Source: Dermanyssus gallinae
Lineage: Eukaryota; Arthropoda; Arachnida; Mesostigmata; Dermanyssidae
Direction of reading: 5' to 3'
Assembly: GCA_003439945.1 (NCBI GenBank)
Contig: QVRM01002089.1
Span: 124,001-188,000 of the forward strand
Length of the DNA stretch: 64,000 nt
Notes under the pieces: model-generated
Databases searched by the model: none
Told to the model about the DNA's origin: nothing
What the model saw: only the letters and a program-made list of their open reading frames with translations
Part shown: positions 1 through 11,499 of the stretch, in pieces
Numbering within the stretch: position 1 is the stretch's first letter
Layout: each line of letters starts with the position of its first letter
Position numbers and translations under genes: made by a program

Positions 1-1117
1 GCTGGCGTGGGTTTCCGTAGCTTGTCCATGACTATTTTGTATGGTTGCCCCCATATGTCGGTTTCCACCTTCTTGCATAACTCTTTCTAGGAGTTCCTCT
101 TGCTTTTGTTTATTGCTTTTCTGAGGTTCTTTCTCGCCTCTTTTATTGCCTCCCATTCTCTGTCCGTATTGGTCTTTTTTGCCCTTGCCCTGGCAAGTGC
201 CCTTCTGGCTTTGTTACACGATGTTCTGATAGACATTACTTCTGTTGTCCACCAGTACTTTGGGGGGTTCTTGTGTGGTGTCCTTCTTTTCCCGATGAAC
301 GCCAACCTGCAGACTTCTGTCATCATAGCCGTTACAGCTTCTGGCCGGATTTCCTCTCCTTTGTTTAGGAGCTGTTGACCCCTTGCTCTTACTTCGTTTC
401 TCATCTTTTCCAGGTCAAGTTTCGACGCGTGCCACGCTACACGGCGGTTGCTGCTTTGCTGCCGTTCGTGTTTCTCTCTGTACTCAAAGCTTATGTACGC
501 GTGGTCACTTTGGCTATCTTCTTCTAAGACTTACCAGTTTTGAAGCTTATCTGCCGTTCGTTCAGTTCCGAGGGTCAGGTCTATAAAGGTGGCCTGGCTT
601 CCTCGGACGAATGTCGGCTCCAGCCCGTCGTTGTAGAGAATTAAGCTATTCTCTGCCAGCCACTCTATCGTAACTCTGCCCCTCGAGGTTGTCTTTCTGC
701 TTCCCCATTCCCGTGCCGCCGCGTTGAAGTCTCCTCCCACCAAGACTTCTCTGTTTCGCTTTCTCTGTTCATCTATCTCTTCCCCAGGCCGTCCAAGAAA
801 TTTGTAAAAGCTTGCCTGCCTGAGTTTGGGGATATATAACAGCTGAAGATCACTGTTCCCCGTTCGATTTCTACCCATACCCATCCTTCTCCTGATCATT
901 CAGCCCTTACGGGGTATCCTGGACTCACCCAGATGGCAGCGTCACTGTTTTTGTCAGCAAAACAGTCTCTTCTCCTTCTACAATCAATCCAACTTTTATT
1001 AGGTTCGCTAAGAAGCAAGATGTTTGCGTTCTCTCGTTCTTTTGTCACGTCGAGTACGTCATGAGCCCTTCGCGACCGTGCTACGTTAATCTGCAATATC
1101 TTGATTTTTCTAGCCGT
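1..1117 (-). pseudogene. R1-type LINE ORF2, 5' part (endonuclease), broken
   Basis: Minus-strand translation gives an APE-type endonuclease of the R1 group in several frames. It opens with KIKILQINVARSRRAHD near 1110-1070, continues to VSPGYPVRAE near 900, then GGDFNAAAREWGS near 700-740 (the metal-binding GDFN motif), FIDLTLGT, and QSDHAYISFE near 490-520 (the SDH catalytic motif). After that comes the linker with PKYWWTTEV and CNKARRALARARAK at about 180-260, and WGQPYKIVMDKLR at the left edge, just before the reverse transcriptase would begin. Frame changes near 900 and 800 and stops near 86 and 520 show that it is dead. The reverse transcriptase lies beyond position 1. R1 elements copy themselves by target-primed reverse transcription and often have strict target sites. 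The clade rests on motif style and order, so jockey or LOA types are possible. Confidence 0.75.
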
Positions 1118-1288
1118 TTATGTTTTTATTTCCCTTTCTCTTCTTCTGCTTGGCTGCTTTGGCTCATTTTGTACGATCGGAGGTGGTCTTGGGTTTATGG
1201 TCTTCCCGACGTCATATTCTATATAGTAAGAGTCTTTAAAAAGTCCTTCGTCAGGTAGTGCTATCTGGTTTAAAACTCCAGAAGCGTG
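1118..1288 (-). pseudogene. Probable ORF1 tail of the R1-type LINE
   Basis: Directly upstream of the endonuclease on the same strand lies a 56-codon open stretch ending REREIKT then TAA at 1118-1120. It includes LPDEGLFKDSYYIEYDVGK and a basic, proline-rich end (RPPPIVQNEPKQPSRRR). This fits the C-terminus of a LINE ORF1, but it has no zinc knuckle in view. The stop is in the same frame as the endonuclease that follows 21 bases later, so the piece could also be an N-terminal extension of ORF2 with one nonsense mutation. A stop at 1289-1291 closes it on the upstream side. Confidence 0.4.
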
Positions 1289-1291
1289 CTA

Positions 1292-1679
1292 GAAGGGGCA
1301 AGTATTTACCACAACACAACTACTGGTAAACGACGAAGCGCTTTATAGCAGGCAGGTCATTGTGAATGTTGATAAATAAATAAATAAAATTCTGCTATAC
1401 AAAAATTTGCCGGGTGGTTTATGCTGCAACATAACTTGTAGACCCGCTTCGTTTTGGGTTAGCCGTATATGCAACCATGTTTTAGAGCAATTCGTTACAT
1501 TCATTGCATAATGTATTACATCCCCATGCAGGCAAGAAAGCAAGCTGTACATAGTATCCGGTGGCGGATTTGTTGGACGGCGTTTCTTGGTTTGCAGTAA
1601 TGATTTGGTGGGTACACGAATATTGTCTTCCGCTATTCAACTCAATTAATTGCTATGCGATTGCCGATAAAAACGGCGA
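1292..1679. other. Unassigned spacer
   Basis: No coding signal is visible. The only landmark is a short ATAA-type run around 1370-1390. Confidence 0.5.
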
Positions 1680-3060
1680 AAGGAGAATCGGGGCCAAATT
1701 TATCCCTCGGCGCCGTCGCCGCCGCCTCCTCCTGCTTCTAGTCCCCTGCCCTGTCTGATCTCCGGGTTGGTGGATGGACGTGGTCGTGGTATAAGCATGG
1801 CGTTTGGCGCTCCACCGGTCCCGTTGATTGGGAGCCCATCCGTTCGCAGCGGGAAAACCAGCGTCAGTTCGACAACGACAACTCTGCCATACTCCGTTCC
1901 GGCCGGCTCCGTCCTCGTCGCCATTGTGTAAAGCACGCAAGCCGGAAAGCAAGTACGGTCGGTCAGTGTCGGGAGCCGTCCGCCTGTCCGCCTCGTTTTC
2001 GTCTTGTATATCAATGTCCTTGACGTTAGGCGGCTCTGCGGTCTGTGGGCTCTGTGCGAGCAGCACATTTCCCACCCACTCTCCCAACCCTACCTCCTCC
2101 CCCAGTACCTAGAAGCGCCCAGCGTGGGATCGGGCGTTCGGTTCCCATTTGGCAGACTTTGGTCGTCGCCGTCGTCGTCATCGCCATCGTCAGCAGTAGC
2201 CGCCACAACAGCAGCAGCAGCCGGCCCAAATTAGAGATCCTGATCGCGGCGACCGACCGACCGACCAACTCAGCGGCATGTGCGATGAACCTGCCGAACG
2301 TACCCGGCTAGGTGGGCTTTTCCTGCGCCTCCTGCTTCTGCTACCCCGTGTTTCTGCTTCTCCGCCTCCTCCACCTCCTCCTCCTCCTCCTCCTCCTATG
2401 ACCAGGATTCGTCGCCGGCCGCCGGGGACACGATGAGTGCGCGCGATCGACCAAGACTGCTGGGGCAGCTGCGCCCTTTGTCTAACCCCCCGTCGACTGA
2501 CTACAAATCAGAGCAGGACGAAGAGAAGGCCGGGCGCCTCTGCCCTTACTACCGACCTTGCCAATTGCCGGAACAGCAGGCAGTGGGGACAGCAGCAGCA
2601 ACGAGCAAACACTGAACAGCGTACAGCGAGCCTGGTCGTCCGATCAGCGACGTACGAGAAGATGCCCTTACGCCCATCGCCTAGCTCGTTCCCCTTCACC
2701 TCAGCCCCAAACGGACAACAGAAAGGTCAAGCCCCAACCCCAGTAGTAGCAGAAGCAGCAGCAGCGTACGCTAAAGCGCGGGCGGCGATTGGCACCGTGG
2801 TGGTTAAGGCGGTTGTTGTTGATGTTATACTTGTTGTTGTTATACTGTCGTTGTTGTTATATTTTTTGTTGCTGTTGTTGTTGTTGTTTTTGTCGTCGTC
2901 GTCGTCGTCGTCAAGATCATCTTTACAGCAAAGAATAAGAAACCACCTCGGCAATCTTGCAGGCAGCAGGGATCATCACAGCTCACGCGGTAATCGAGGC
3001 AGCGTAAAGGGCGGCTACATGAGCGTGTAAACGAACCGCCACCAATGGCCTGCTTCCGCC
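1680..3060. other. GC-rich, triplet-repeat-rich island
   Basis: Visibly richer in G+C and CpG than the flanks. It carries runs of CCTCCT (2360-2400), GTC/GTT triplets (2160-2190, 2810-2915), CAG triplets (2205-2220, 2590-2600, 2745-2765) and a GACC run near 2253-2262. Open frames exist on both strands, but they translate to homopolymer runs of Leu, Ser, Val or Ala and resemble no protein family. Such islands often mark promoters or 5' exons of arthropod genes with long introns, but I see no convincing start codon plus splice donor. Similar islands lie at 34.8-36.0 and 51.8-52.9 kb. Confidence 0.5.
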
Positions 3061-3388
3061 GCTGTTGCCGTTACTGCAACTGAAACTGGCCACTACTTGT
3101 TCGTCATGAATAACAAAGTTGAGCTCCGTCCTAACTTCCTAACTACGACTCTCGCTTGTAATACTAGTTCTAAGCATTACCCTTGCCTATTGCTTGTTCA
3201 GATCTTTCCCTCCGTTGGGTATGGATGTGCTAGTATATTTTGTTTGCAATACAAACGTCCTGCATGGTGGCAGCGGCATCTCGCTTTTTGTCACGCCATC
3301 TTTGATGACGACTGAGACTCCTCTATCTGACCGTGTTTGCGCCATCGAGCAAGCCTCCTTTAGGCACTCCTACAACCTTATGCTCTCT

Positions 3389-3389
<1 letters not shown>

Positions 3390-3421
<32 letters not shown>
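3390..3421. repeat. (TA)n microsatellite
   Basis: Uninterrupted AT dinucleotides followed by a short ACAC stretch. A SINE head starts about 40 bases downstream. Confidence 0.95.
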
Positions 3422-3426
<5 letters not shown>

Positions 3427-3454
3427 GTACACGTGGAATAATATATATGTATAT

Positions 3455-3690
3455 TACAGCGTGGTCTAGAGGACTAGTGCCCTAAGCGTAGTTATTATTA
3501 ACCGGGGTGTTGCCAGTTCGATCTCTGTTTTTGATCGAATTTTCTTTAAGCGATGCTCATTGAGAATATATCATAGGCCATACCACCAAGAATTAGCGAG
3601 TATGCTGCCACAAGGACGGTTATGAAAACCGTAGATATCAGAAATGTTCTGCCAGAGCTCGAAGCGCTCTGATATAAAAGGGTAATATGT
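3455..3690 (+). repeat. tRNA-derived SINE, family II, copy 1
   Basis: The head resembles a tRNA: GTGGTCTAGAGGACTAG (A-box position) and GCCAGTTCGATCTC (B-box, near 3509-3522) are spaced as in pol III internal promoters. The body (GATGCTCATTGAGA, then TGCCACAAGGAC and GAAAACCGTAGATATC) is matched by a second copy at about 13,810-14,045. The shared head and body, absent from the flanks, show a dispersed family and not a tRNA gene. The 3' boundary is approximate because no poly(A) is visible. Confidence 0.6.
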
Positions 3691-3830
3691 GCATTTAGAT
3701 GTCATTTTTATCTTACTCACATGCAATGTCATGTTAATTTACATTACATGCTAAGCGAATAATGAATTCATAAATCCATATGAAGTGGATAGACTGCATT
3801 GCAGAGGTTCATGCTGTGCACCTTATCAAA

Positions 3831-3833
<3 letters not shown>

Positions 3834-3869
<36 letters not shown>

Positions 3870-3894
3870 TATATATATATAGATATATATATAT
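3834..3894. repeat. (TA)n microsatellite with GATA interruptions
   Basis: AT repeat interrupted twice by TAGATA. Confidence 0.95.
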
Positions 3895-4274
3895 AAAGAG
3901 TTTCGCAGATCAATCAATGCATTTATAATACCCAACTGCATTGGCTTCAAATGTGGACGAGGCAACCAAATCTCTTCTTGGATCTAAAATGTAAGACCCT
4001 TACAAATAAACATGATGACATGTCAAATAACATCTCCATGATAGGCAGGATACTGTACGGTACTTTGATTTATCATACATTTAAGCGTATTGTGGTGTTT
4101 CCAGGCCTTAGTTATGGTTATCGCGATTTGAGACATGTCATCATGTTTATGGTGCACCTCAATTTATTGAAAAGGCTCCAATTCATGTATAGCTCGCCTA
4201 CAAATCTAGTGTTCCGTTATCGTGTATCCTGCACATATCTTTCGAAGGTAAGCAGTTCAGTGCTTAAATATTTA

Positions 4275-4277
<3 letters not shown>

Positions 4278-4318
<41 letters not shown>
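4278..4318. repeat. (TA)n microsatellite
   Basis: Simple TA dinucleotide tract. Confidence 0.95.
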
Positions 4319-4320
<2 letters not shown>

Positions 4321-4329
4321 GTTGAACCC

Positions 4330-5060
4330 CCACATATTTTCTGTAGGTAGCAACATTTTTATTAGGAGCCGAAGTTAAGCGTCGCGTGTCCGTGGTGGCT
4401 ATATGGCCGCAAGGTTTCCGTTGCCCGTCCAATATCAACACAGCACATTTAACAGGTGCTCTGCTCTGTTGGCTTAAAAGGGTGAACTCCGTCTTTCTCT
4501 GGTCTAAAAACCAAACGCTATTCGAGAAGCGAGAGCGGTCTGTGCTGTCGACTGTACCCAAGCCGTGTATGGCAAATAAACTGAGCGCCTTCAGGCGAAC
4601 CCTGTCTCAAGCTCGTGTAGACGACCGCCACACTTAACTCCACTAGATGCTTTGTTATCGTTAAGGCGGACATGAAGCAGCTGGCGGCGCTAATGAATAA
4701 CGGGCCCGCAAAAACGTATACCGAACAACGGGCGTGCAGTAGTTTAGACGACAACAGCAGGAATAGCACAAAACTGTTTCTTCTCGCCGCTGGCCGCCTT
4801 CGTGGCTTCGGTTTTGTCGACGACTCCGATGATCGGGAAGGCTTTGGCGTCTATCGCATCTGTGCTCTGTTTATGCTGGCAAGCATGACGACTGGTTATT
4901 GAGTCGGTTTTATAATGCAAAAAATAAACAGACGCCAAAAGCCCTCGGTGCTCTCGGTGTTTGTACATACTAATACAACCAGACTAATCATAATAGCCGA
5001 GAGAAGGAGGCACATGCCGAGCCATTCGTCCATAACAGAAGGCTGTTCAATGACGTACTT
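4330..5060. other. Unassigned stretch
   Basis: Moderate GC with short open frames only, and no family recognised. A 13-base CCGAAGTTAAGCG near 4373 matches the 5S rRNA internal promoter core but nothing around it matches 5S. Confidence 0.4.
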
Positions 5061-5062
<2 letters not shown>

Positions 5063-5142
<80 letters not shown>

Positions 5143-5143
5143 C

Positions 5144-5186
<43 letters not shown>

Positions 5187-5226
5187 TGTATATATATATA
5201 TACATACATATATATACATATATATA
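5063..5226. repeat. Long composite (TA)n microsatellite
   Basis: About 160 bases of TA repeats broken by TGCATG and ACATAC units. Both strands are open in several frames, which translate only to Tyr-Ile repeats. Confidence 0.95.
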
Positions 5227-5870
5227 CCGACAAAGTGATTATTTCAATTACGCGCAGGCGGTACGTGAGCAGGCCAATGATCTGGCCCGCCATGCCCTAC
5301 TAAATGGATCAGCTGGGTTGACGTTACTGCGAGAGCACTCAGGGTCGCTCAACTTGGGCCAATGACCAATGAATAGAGGCCAATCACCCTATATCCTAGC
5401 GGTACGCGTTTCAGTACAACAGCTCTGCTATCTTTGCGAGAGGGCGCTAGACGGTGTCCGTGCTACTATTTAGACAACACCAGAAAGACATGCAAGAAGT
5501 TGACACAGTTGACGCGGCGCGTCCTCAAGTCCAACAGATGGAGAGCGCTCCACCACATGGTCGTAAACCTGCTTTTGGCATAGGACGAAATGTGTTTCTC
5601 GTATGCCCCTCGACACAACTTCGATGAACTGACATGCCGGCGTTTCACATTAGGGCTTAGGATTGCCATATGCGCGTAGCGGGTGGGGGGGGGGTGGGGG
5701 TATGCTCGGTGATCAAAACGCTTTCGATGGTTTCGAGCAAAGACGCAGTTTCAGTGGATCGCTACACCGCATGAAGAAGGGTTACTCCTAGAAGCTGCTT
5801 GCTTGGGACTGGTGCAGCCAAATACGTGGCAGACCCTCTTGATTTGCAAGGCATCATTTCTAAAAATTGT
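5227..5870. other. Unassigned stretch with G-rich run
   Basis: A run of G with two T interruptions lies near 5684-5700. No gene family is recognisable. Confidence 0.4.
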
Positions 5871-5874
5871 TGGC

Positions 5875-5878
<4 letters not shown>

Positions 5879-5911
<33 letters not shown>

Positions 5912-6100
5912 TTTCCCGTAAGGCAATTGCCCGTGTACGGATTTTTTCATGTCATGGCTAAGTTTACTCCACTCCGGCATTTACCTTGTTTAAATTGGAA
6001 ACCATGCAAACCAATTTAAGAGTGGCCGGTCTGGGGTTCGAACCCAGTCCTCCCGAATGCAAGGCAAAGGCTTTGCCACTAAGCCACCTTGCTCGGTATC
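5879..6100 (-). repeat. tRNA-derived SINE, family I, with poly(A) and 3' hairpin
   Basis: Read on the minus strand, the element starts near 6100 with a tRNA-like head: TGGCTTAGTGG (A box) and GGGTTCGAACCCCAG (B box inside a perfect T-arm stem), spaced about 35 bases apart. The body is followed by CCGTACACGGGCAATTGCC then TTACGG, a nested stem-loop (CCGTA/TACGG outside, GGCAATTGCC inside) at 5915-5940, and then a run of about 28 A (5879-5907, T on the plus strand). A tRNA head, unrelated body and A tail define a SINE, transcribed by pol III and moved by a LINE reverse transcriptase. The same hairpin occurs near the 3' end of the retroposons at 16.7 and 34.7 kb. Confidence 0.85.
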
Positions 6101-8463
6101 TTTCGCGTTAGGTATCCAAATCACTTCAGTTTGAGATTTATGTCAAGTAAACATAATATTGGCCACGGTTTTAGCTTCATGAACTCTCATTATATCGTTT
6201 TTAGTACAAGACTGATATTACATTTAAATCATTAGAACATTAGGTAAAGTGTATTTTTCTTATTCTGTGAGCAATTTAATCTTATGTTAACGGACCGTAC
6301 AATATTATTTTGATTTTTTAAACCCCACAGCCGATCACAGGCCGATATCAAGGGAGTCGTATAGAATCGCGGAGTCATGCCTGCAACTAGACCATTACAG
6401 GTCGCGAAAAACAACTGCTGGGCGATACTCCGCCTACCTTTAAATTTCAGTCTCATAATTGGCTTTATGAAAATTATATGTATAGAATACCACTAAAATA
6501 AAATAGAAAACGTGCTTATTTGGAGAATTTTCCCCAAAATATTTCCCTCAAAATACGTAGCGTAAAATACCACTTTAACTTGTAATGTAGCAGTGTACTC
6601 CTCCTCGATAAAGAATCCCTGATCGCTTGTGCGGCTTTCACTGCGAGATTTATTGATAGTCAGATCAAACTGCTATGTATAAGGTTTACGTAGGAGGCAC
6701 AAAACCCGAAAACGATTAAACGAACCACCAATTAGTATTTAGTGTATTTAATGGCCAACTTACCTCTATTATATCTATTGCATGCACACATAGCATATCC
6801 CATAGATGTATTCATCGATATTTGGAATCTACTCACACACCTAGAGGCATGTGGGCGAGCGTTAATTGCAGGGCTTCTAATCACCAAACAATGGCGGCTA
6901 CGGGTCGTAGCCAGAGCAGCCGCAATTCAGGACAGACAAGTGCGGTAGACATTCATCGATACAACGTCAGCACAGCCAATGACCGATAACACATGCCATC
7001 AATGCGCGACAATCACTCTTTGTTCGGTTGCACACGTGGGAAGGAGAACGGTCGCTTATCTGACGCGTGATATATACGCCACGGCTATACATACCTGTAT
7101 GTATGCGTGCATGATGAACCGATAGATCCGATTCGATGACGTGTAAAAACAATATGGGTATGTCATATTAAACGGCACCAACGTTGGGAAACGCGAGCTG
7201 TAATCTCCAGCCGACATACTAGTGCATTTCTCTATCAAATGCATGGGAAGTCTGAGAGTTGCTTGCAAGGCACACAAGGTGTTCTTTTGTGAGAGGAGGG
7301 CAGGAAGGAGTCAGAAAGGCGTCTTGACTTGGCATCATTTTCTTTATATATGATTTCATTTACAAACGTTCTATAGATATAGACAGTTTTGAGCAGCGCT
7401 CCTTCTCATTAATTAAATCATTGCTACTACTCCAAGTAGATTGCGGCGGTCGCCGTTATGTAGCACCGCTAGACCGAGGAAGGAGCTCATGTGCAGTTCT
7501 AGATTCGTTTGCTATGTGTGACATGGGGCATTAAAAATATAGCATGGCCTGTCTTGCTCCGTATGGCGTTGGCACTGCCGCAAATCAGTGTTGAGCCTCA
7601 AAGTCGACGGTGCCCGCCAGGTGGCGTCACGGTTAACACCTCCTATACTCCGCTAATTTCCGAGGACGTACGAGCGGAACCTAAATGAACACGGGGTGTT
7701 TATGTGGCCACGCTGTGACAAAGCTTCACTTACTGTTTCACTTTTTCAGCCGCATTGCAGAGTGTTAGATTAAGACCGACTGAAGACAGATTCCACCGTC
7801 AACCAGGTATATTGAGGCCAACATAACCGATCGGCTTCATCGAGGAATCAATGGAATGCAGCTACAGACGTAAAAGTGAACATTCTCTACGTAGCCAGCC
7901 GGCCTTTGCTAGAGAAAGAATTGAAAGTAATTAAAACTACTCCGATATAATAAGTGTAATAATCTTCGATACCTACATCGAGGGCGGTTGATTCTTCTAG
8001 TTCTACATCGCTTAATACAGTTTGCACATAAGCAACCACAAATAAACATCTGCAAACGGTGTATGTGTAAAACTCACAATACAGCTTAGGATTTGAGTTG
8101 TTCAATCGCTATCTACACAGGTTGCGTATCTGCGTAATATAACAGTGTGACAGTAGCCCAGTATTTTTACAGATTTGAAAGCGTTCGTACAGCGCATCCA
8201 AGTTAAATACGAGTCTGTAGATGGCCATAGTCAACTCAACGGAGACCCAACGGAGACCTCGCAGTTCTATCCCGCAACACACAGTCCAAACGCTAGGCAA
8301 AATATGCCCGAATAATTGATATGACTAGGCCACCAATAACCATCAAATACGTAACCGTGAGCTGTATTTGCATGAGCTCGTTTTGTCACCCCTTATGCAA
8401 ACATGCCCATTGATAAGCTACGTGCCACACCTTTTAAATAGACGTAATTCGGATTTGCTGCGC
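6101..8463. other. Unassigned, mostly AT-rich
   Basis: No open frame resembles a known protein and no repeat family is recognised by eye. Slightly GC-richer at 7430-7720. Confidence 0.4.
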
Positions 8464-8598
8464 TGTTCAAACATAGAGCCAACGCCAGACTTCTAGACTT
8501 TAAGCAGTACAGGAAATAATGTCAACAAGTTAAGTTGAAGTCTCTGCATTTTCGGTTATGTGCTGAGTAACGTCAGTATTCGCGCTTTTACACAAGCC
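8464..8598. repeat. Dispersed direct duplication, copy A
   Basis: This ~134 bp block, beginning TGTTCAAACATAG and ending ACACAAGCC, recurs at 9531-9663 with about six substitutions and one 2-base gap. Flanks do not match. There are no inverted ends and no poly(A). Confidence 0.9.
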
Positions 8599-8998
8599 TC
8601 AAAGTCGCGTGTCAAATATATTCACAGTAAAACCGTTTTTCAACTTTATAATCATGTTCACAAGTGCTGTATAATGTATAATGAGGGGCCAGACAGAGAA
8701 AGTAGTATGCCATTATCGGTATTCAGCTGATTGCGTTACGTAATATTGATATTTTTCAAATAATGCCTTTTTACATAAAGCATTCGCAATTTTTCCTAAA
8801 ATATGCTAATTTTTACCTAACGATTAACCATAAAATATATATGTAAATACGAAAAGGAAATAGATTTAAACATATAATTTATGTTTAGCTCGTTCTTTAA
8901 ACGTAAGTTTTTATTTTAAGTATAACTTTTATCTAAATATTAGACAATTTATTGAGCACGAAAGTAAAATTAAGCCGTCGGCAGCGTGTGTTTCCCAC
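8599..8998. other. AT-rich spacer
   Basis: Very AT-rich; nothing recognisable. Confidence 0.5.

Positions 8999-9032
<34 letters not shown>
8999..9032. repeat. (TA)n microsatellite
   Basis: TA tract followed by a GA-rich purine stretch to 9056. Confidence 0.95.
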
Positions 9033-9035
<3 letters not shown>

Positions 9036-9135
9036 AAAGAGAGAAAGAGAGAGATAACAAAAACTCAGCTTTTATAGACTAAGTGTTTGCTTTTGGAGCT
9101 GGGTACGGTATGTTAATGGATATATTGGGGAAAGC

Positions 9136-9163
9136 ATATATATATATATATATATATATATAT
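9136..9163. repeat. (TA)n microsatellite
   Basis: TA tract followed by GGGGAGAGAAAGGAGGAGAGG, resembling the TA-plus-purine layout at 8999-9056. Confidence 0.9.
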
Positions 9164-9530
9164 GGGGAGAGAAAGGAGGAGAGGCGTTGGTCGGCTGTCA
9201 CGCTCGGATGAGTGGGAACTAGTTACACTGTCCAGAAGCACAAATTTAATCGCGACTACCCGTCCCTGTGTGTTTCAGAAGCAAAGACCTTCCCTCCTAT
9301 AATATAACTAGACAAAAGCTGGACGCTGGCGTATCGATCGTCCACGCAGTTTGCCAGCTCTTGGCGGATTGGTTCGAAAAAAAATCTAAATCGTTTGAGG
9401 CAATCTCCATTAAACAAAAGTCGTCGCCCTTTTCTCTATACTGCTGAACAGCCGTTCACTAGAATTAAATTAAACATACCCCAAAGCATTAATTAATTCG
9501 TTACAATGATCTACAGACAGTGGCCTCGTT
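9164..9530. other. Unassigned stretch
   Basis: Nothing recognisable between the microsatellite and the second copy of the duplication. Confidence 0.4.
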
Positions 9531-9663
9531 TGTTCAAACATAGGGCCAACGCCAGACTCCTAGACTTTAAGCAGTACAGTAAGTAATGTCAACAAGTTGA
9601 GTTGCAGTCTCTGCATTTTCGGTTATGTGCTGAGTAACGTCAGTATTCGCGCTCACACAAGCC
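9531..9663. repeat. Dispersed direct duplication, copy B
   Basis: Partner of 8464-8598, same orientation, about 95% identical by eye. Confidence 0.9.
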
Positions 9664-10334
9664 CCTTGCAAGATATTATGACTGTGTAAATACTTGTGTT
9701 TCTGCTGATAATGAAGTTAGTTAAGGTGCTGTTAAAAATAGTGATCATATACACACGATAAGCTAGAGTCATTGACGGTTTATTGCATCTACAGTAAATA
9801 TGCGTTAGCACCTATATTGAAAATTAGTCTGCACTTGCGGAAGACGAGCGGCAGCGGTGTTAGGTACTCAGTAGGCTAGTCAAAGAGGATCTCCAAATTT
9901 AGAGGCGCCTAACTAGCTAGGGTCCCCAACACAACCCCCAACCTTAACATTGAGATAGACTCGTGGAAAAGAGAGTGGAAAAGTCTTCAGCCCATGAATA
10001 ACCGGCTAGAAGCAAGATGCTTGCATACTGAACATGTACGCAGTCATAGATCTAGCCCTGCGGAAACGGAAATCTTTGCATGCGAATAAGAGGAAATCGA
10101 TCGGATCTACTATGATCGAGCATTGGCAAGAGTCTCGACACGGTCACTCAGTAAAGCAGATAGCCATGCTCCTAAACGTTTAGCTAAGCCCTCCAAGTGC
10201 ATACAAAATAAAGGCCGGAAGCTCTCCGTATCAAGTAGGCGGCTGTCAAACATTGGTGCAACACTGTTTGTGAGTGCCTTAACTTTCCCAATGTTGGTCC
10301 TAGTTGGCATAGTTAGTCCCGGTGTGACGTTTCA
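9664..10334. other. Unassigned stretch
   Basis: Short open frames of 60-80 codons on both strands around 10,110-10,360 match no family. Confidence 0.4.
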
Positions 10335-10466
10335 GAAACAATCGCTACCTGCGGACCTATAGTGCTAAAACGAAATAACGGAAACAATCGCTACTCTGTG
10401 AACTTATAGTGCTAAAACGAAATAACGGAAACAATTGCTACTCTGTGAACTTATAGTGTTAAAACG
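10335..10466. repeat. Tandem repeat, ~47 bp unit, 2.8 copies
   Basis: Unit starts GAAACAATCGCTAC and ends AAAACGAAATAACG. Copies lie at 10335-10380, 10381-10427 and 10428-10466 (partial). Copies 2 and 3 differ by two bases; copy 1 is more diverged. Confidence 0.95.
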
Positions 10467-11017
10467 GATCATTGTATAATTAGTTTCTGTTTGCATGTAG
10501 ATGCAGCACAAGATAGATTGCAAGATTGGTTCCTACTTTCCGCTACACTTCTAGCCAATACTTAGCTTCCACGTATACGGAATATGACGGTACATTGAAA
10601 GATTTGTAATTGATGCTATTTGCATCAGTGCATCATTGAGAGCTCACCATCAGTTGAAGCGTGCAAAGGTTCTGGTGACCCGGACTCTTATGAAAAAAAT
10701 GTACTGCTTTTGTAACAACTTAGGAAATATGCAATTTTCAGCATACATGGATAAATTAAGTATGCCCCATCGGGGGATAAGGCCGACATCTGCACGTTAA
10801 TAACATAATAATACATACGGAAACTAATAACTAATGCAGTACAATGTGAGTTACTTAATACAAAATCCTATATATTTTTACAGCCGCGGTTGACGTTCTT
10901 GCACTAGCAGGATTGCCAATATTTTCAACATCAAATTTATCACGGTAAAGTAAATTTTGGGACTGATATTGGATTTATTATTACCTTAGAATTGTATTTT
11001 AACTAACCTTACTACTG
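10467..11017. other. AT-rich unassigned spacer
   Basis: No coding or repeat signal recognised. Confidence 0.4.
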
Positions 11018-11290
11018 ACGTAACAAACGCTCCCATCTGATGCATTCATTAAGTACAAGTTTAATGAATTGGCAGTTACATGAATCAAAGCTATGACTAA
11101 CAAAAAAATTTGAGCACTCTCCGTAGTGATTTAAAATTTGTGAGAGCCGTCTTGCTCGAGGTTACAACTAGTCCAATTACGTTGCAGATGACAACCAACT
11201 TATTTTTCTTTAAGAAGCCTCCTTTGAGAAAATGAGTCAACACCATTGTAGTGTCATTCGTGAAGACTTCGAAGCAGGGACCATCAATTT
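11018..11290. repeat. Direct repeat flanking a deleted LINE, left copy
   Basis: Aligns with about 13,000-13,265, with shared blocks CATCTGATGCATTCAT, TTGGCAGTTACATGAATC, GTCTTGCTCGAGG and ACGTTGCAGATG. Roughly three-quarters identical by eye. On the minus strand both copies keep a partly shared frame (VFxxDxTM, then KxVxICNV), which matches no family I know. It could be the 5' region of the LINE between the copies, or an older repeat. Confidence 0.75.
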
Positions 11291-11499
11291 GCTCAAGGTT
11301 ACCTTTCGAAGACAACCAACTGCTGGGTCGCGCAATGTGTTATTTTACGAAAGTTCAATGCTAACAATCTTCAAGGAGATCTACGCGGTGTCACCAAGCT
11401 GCAAAGTTACTGGTTATACTCAGTCAACTGCGGTCTGGATAAAAGATTTAAAATGTCTAAATACACTATTTTAAGTGTAAAGCTTAGGAGAGTATCACT

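Noticed and set aside
2437..3030. 197-codon open frame in the first GC-rich island
   Set aside because: Starts at GTG, has Gln, Val, Leu and Ser runs from triplet repeats, and no recognisable domain.
4365..4400. 5S rRNA-like CCGAAGTTAAGCG
   Set aside because: Only 13 bases match; no other part of 5S rRNA or a 5S-derived SINE lies around it.
5060..5365. Long open frames on both strands over the TA tract
   Set aside because: They encode only Tyr-Ile repeats from (TA)n; the same happens at 28.0-28.3, 34.4 and 4.2 kb.
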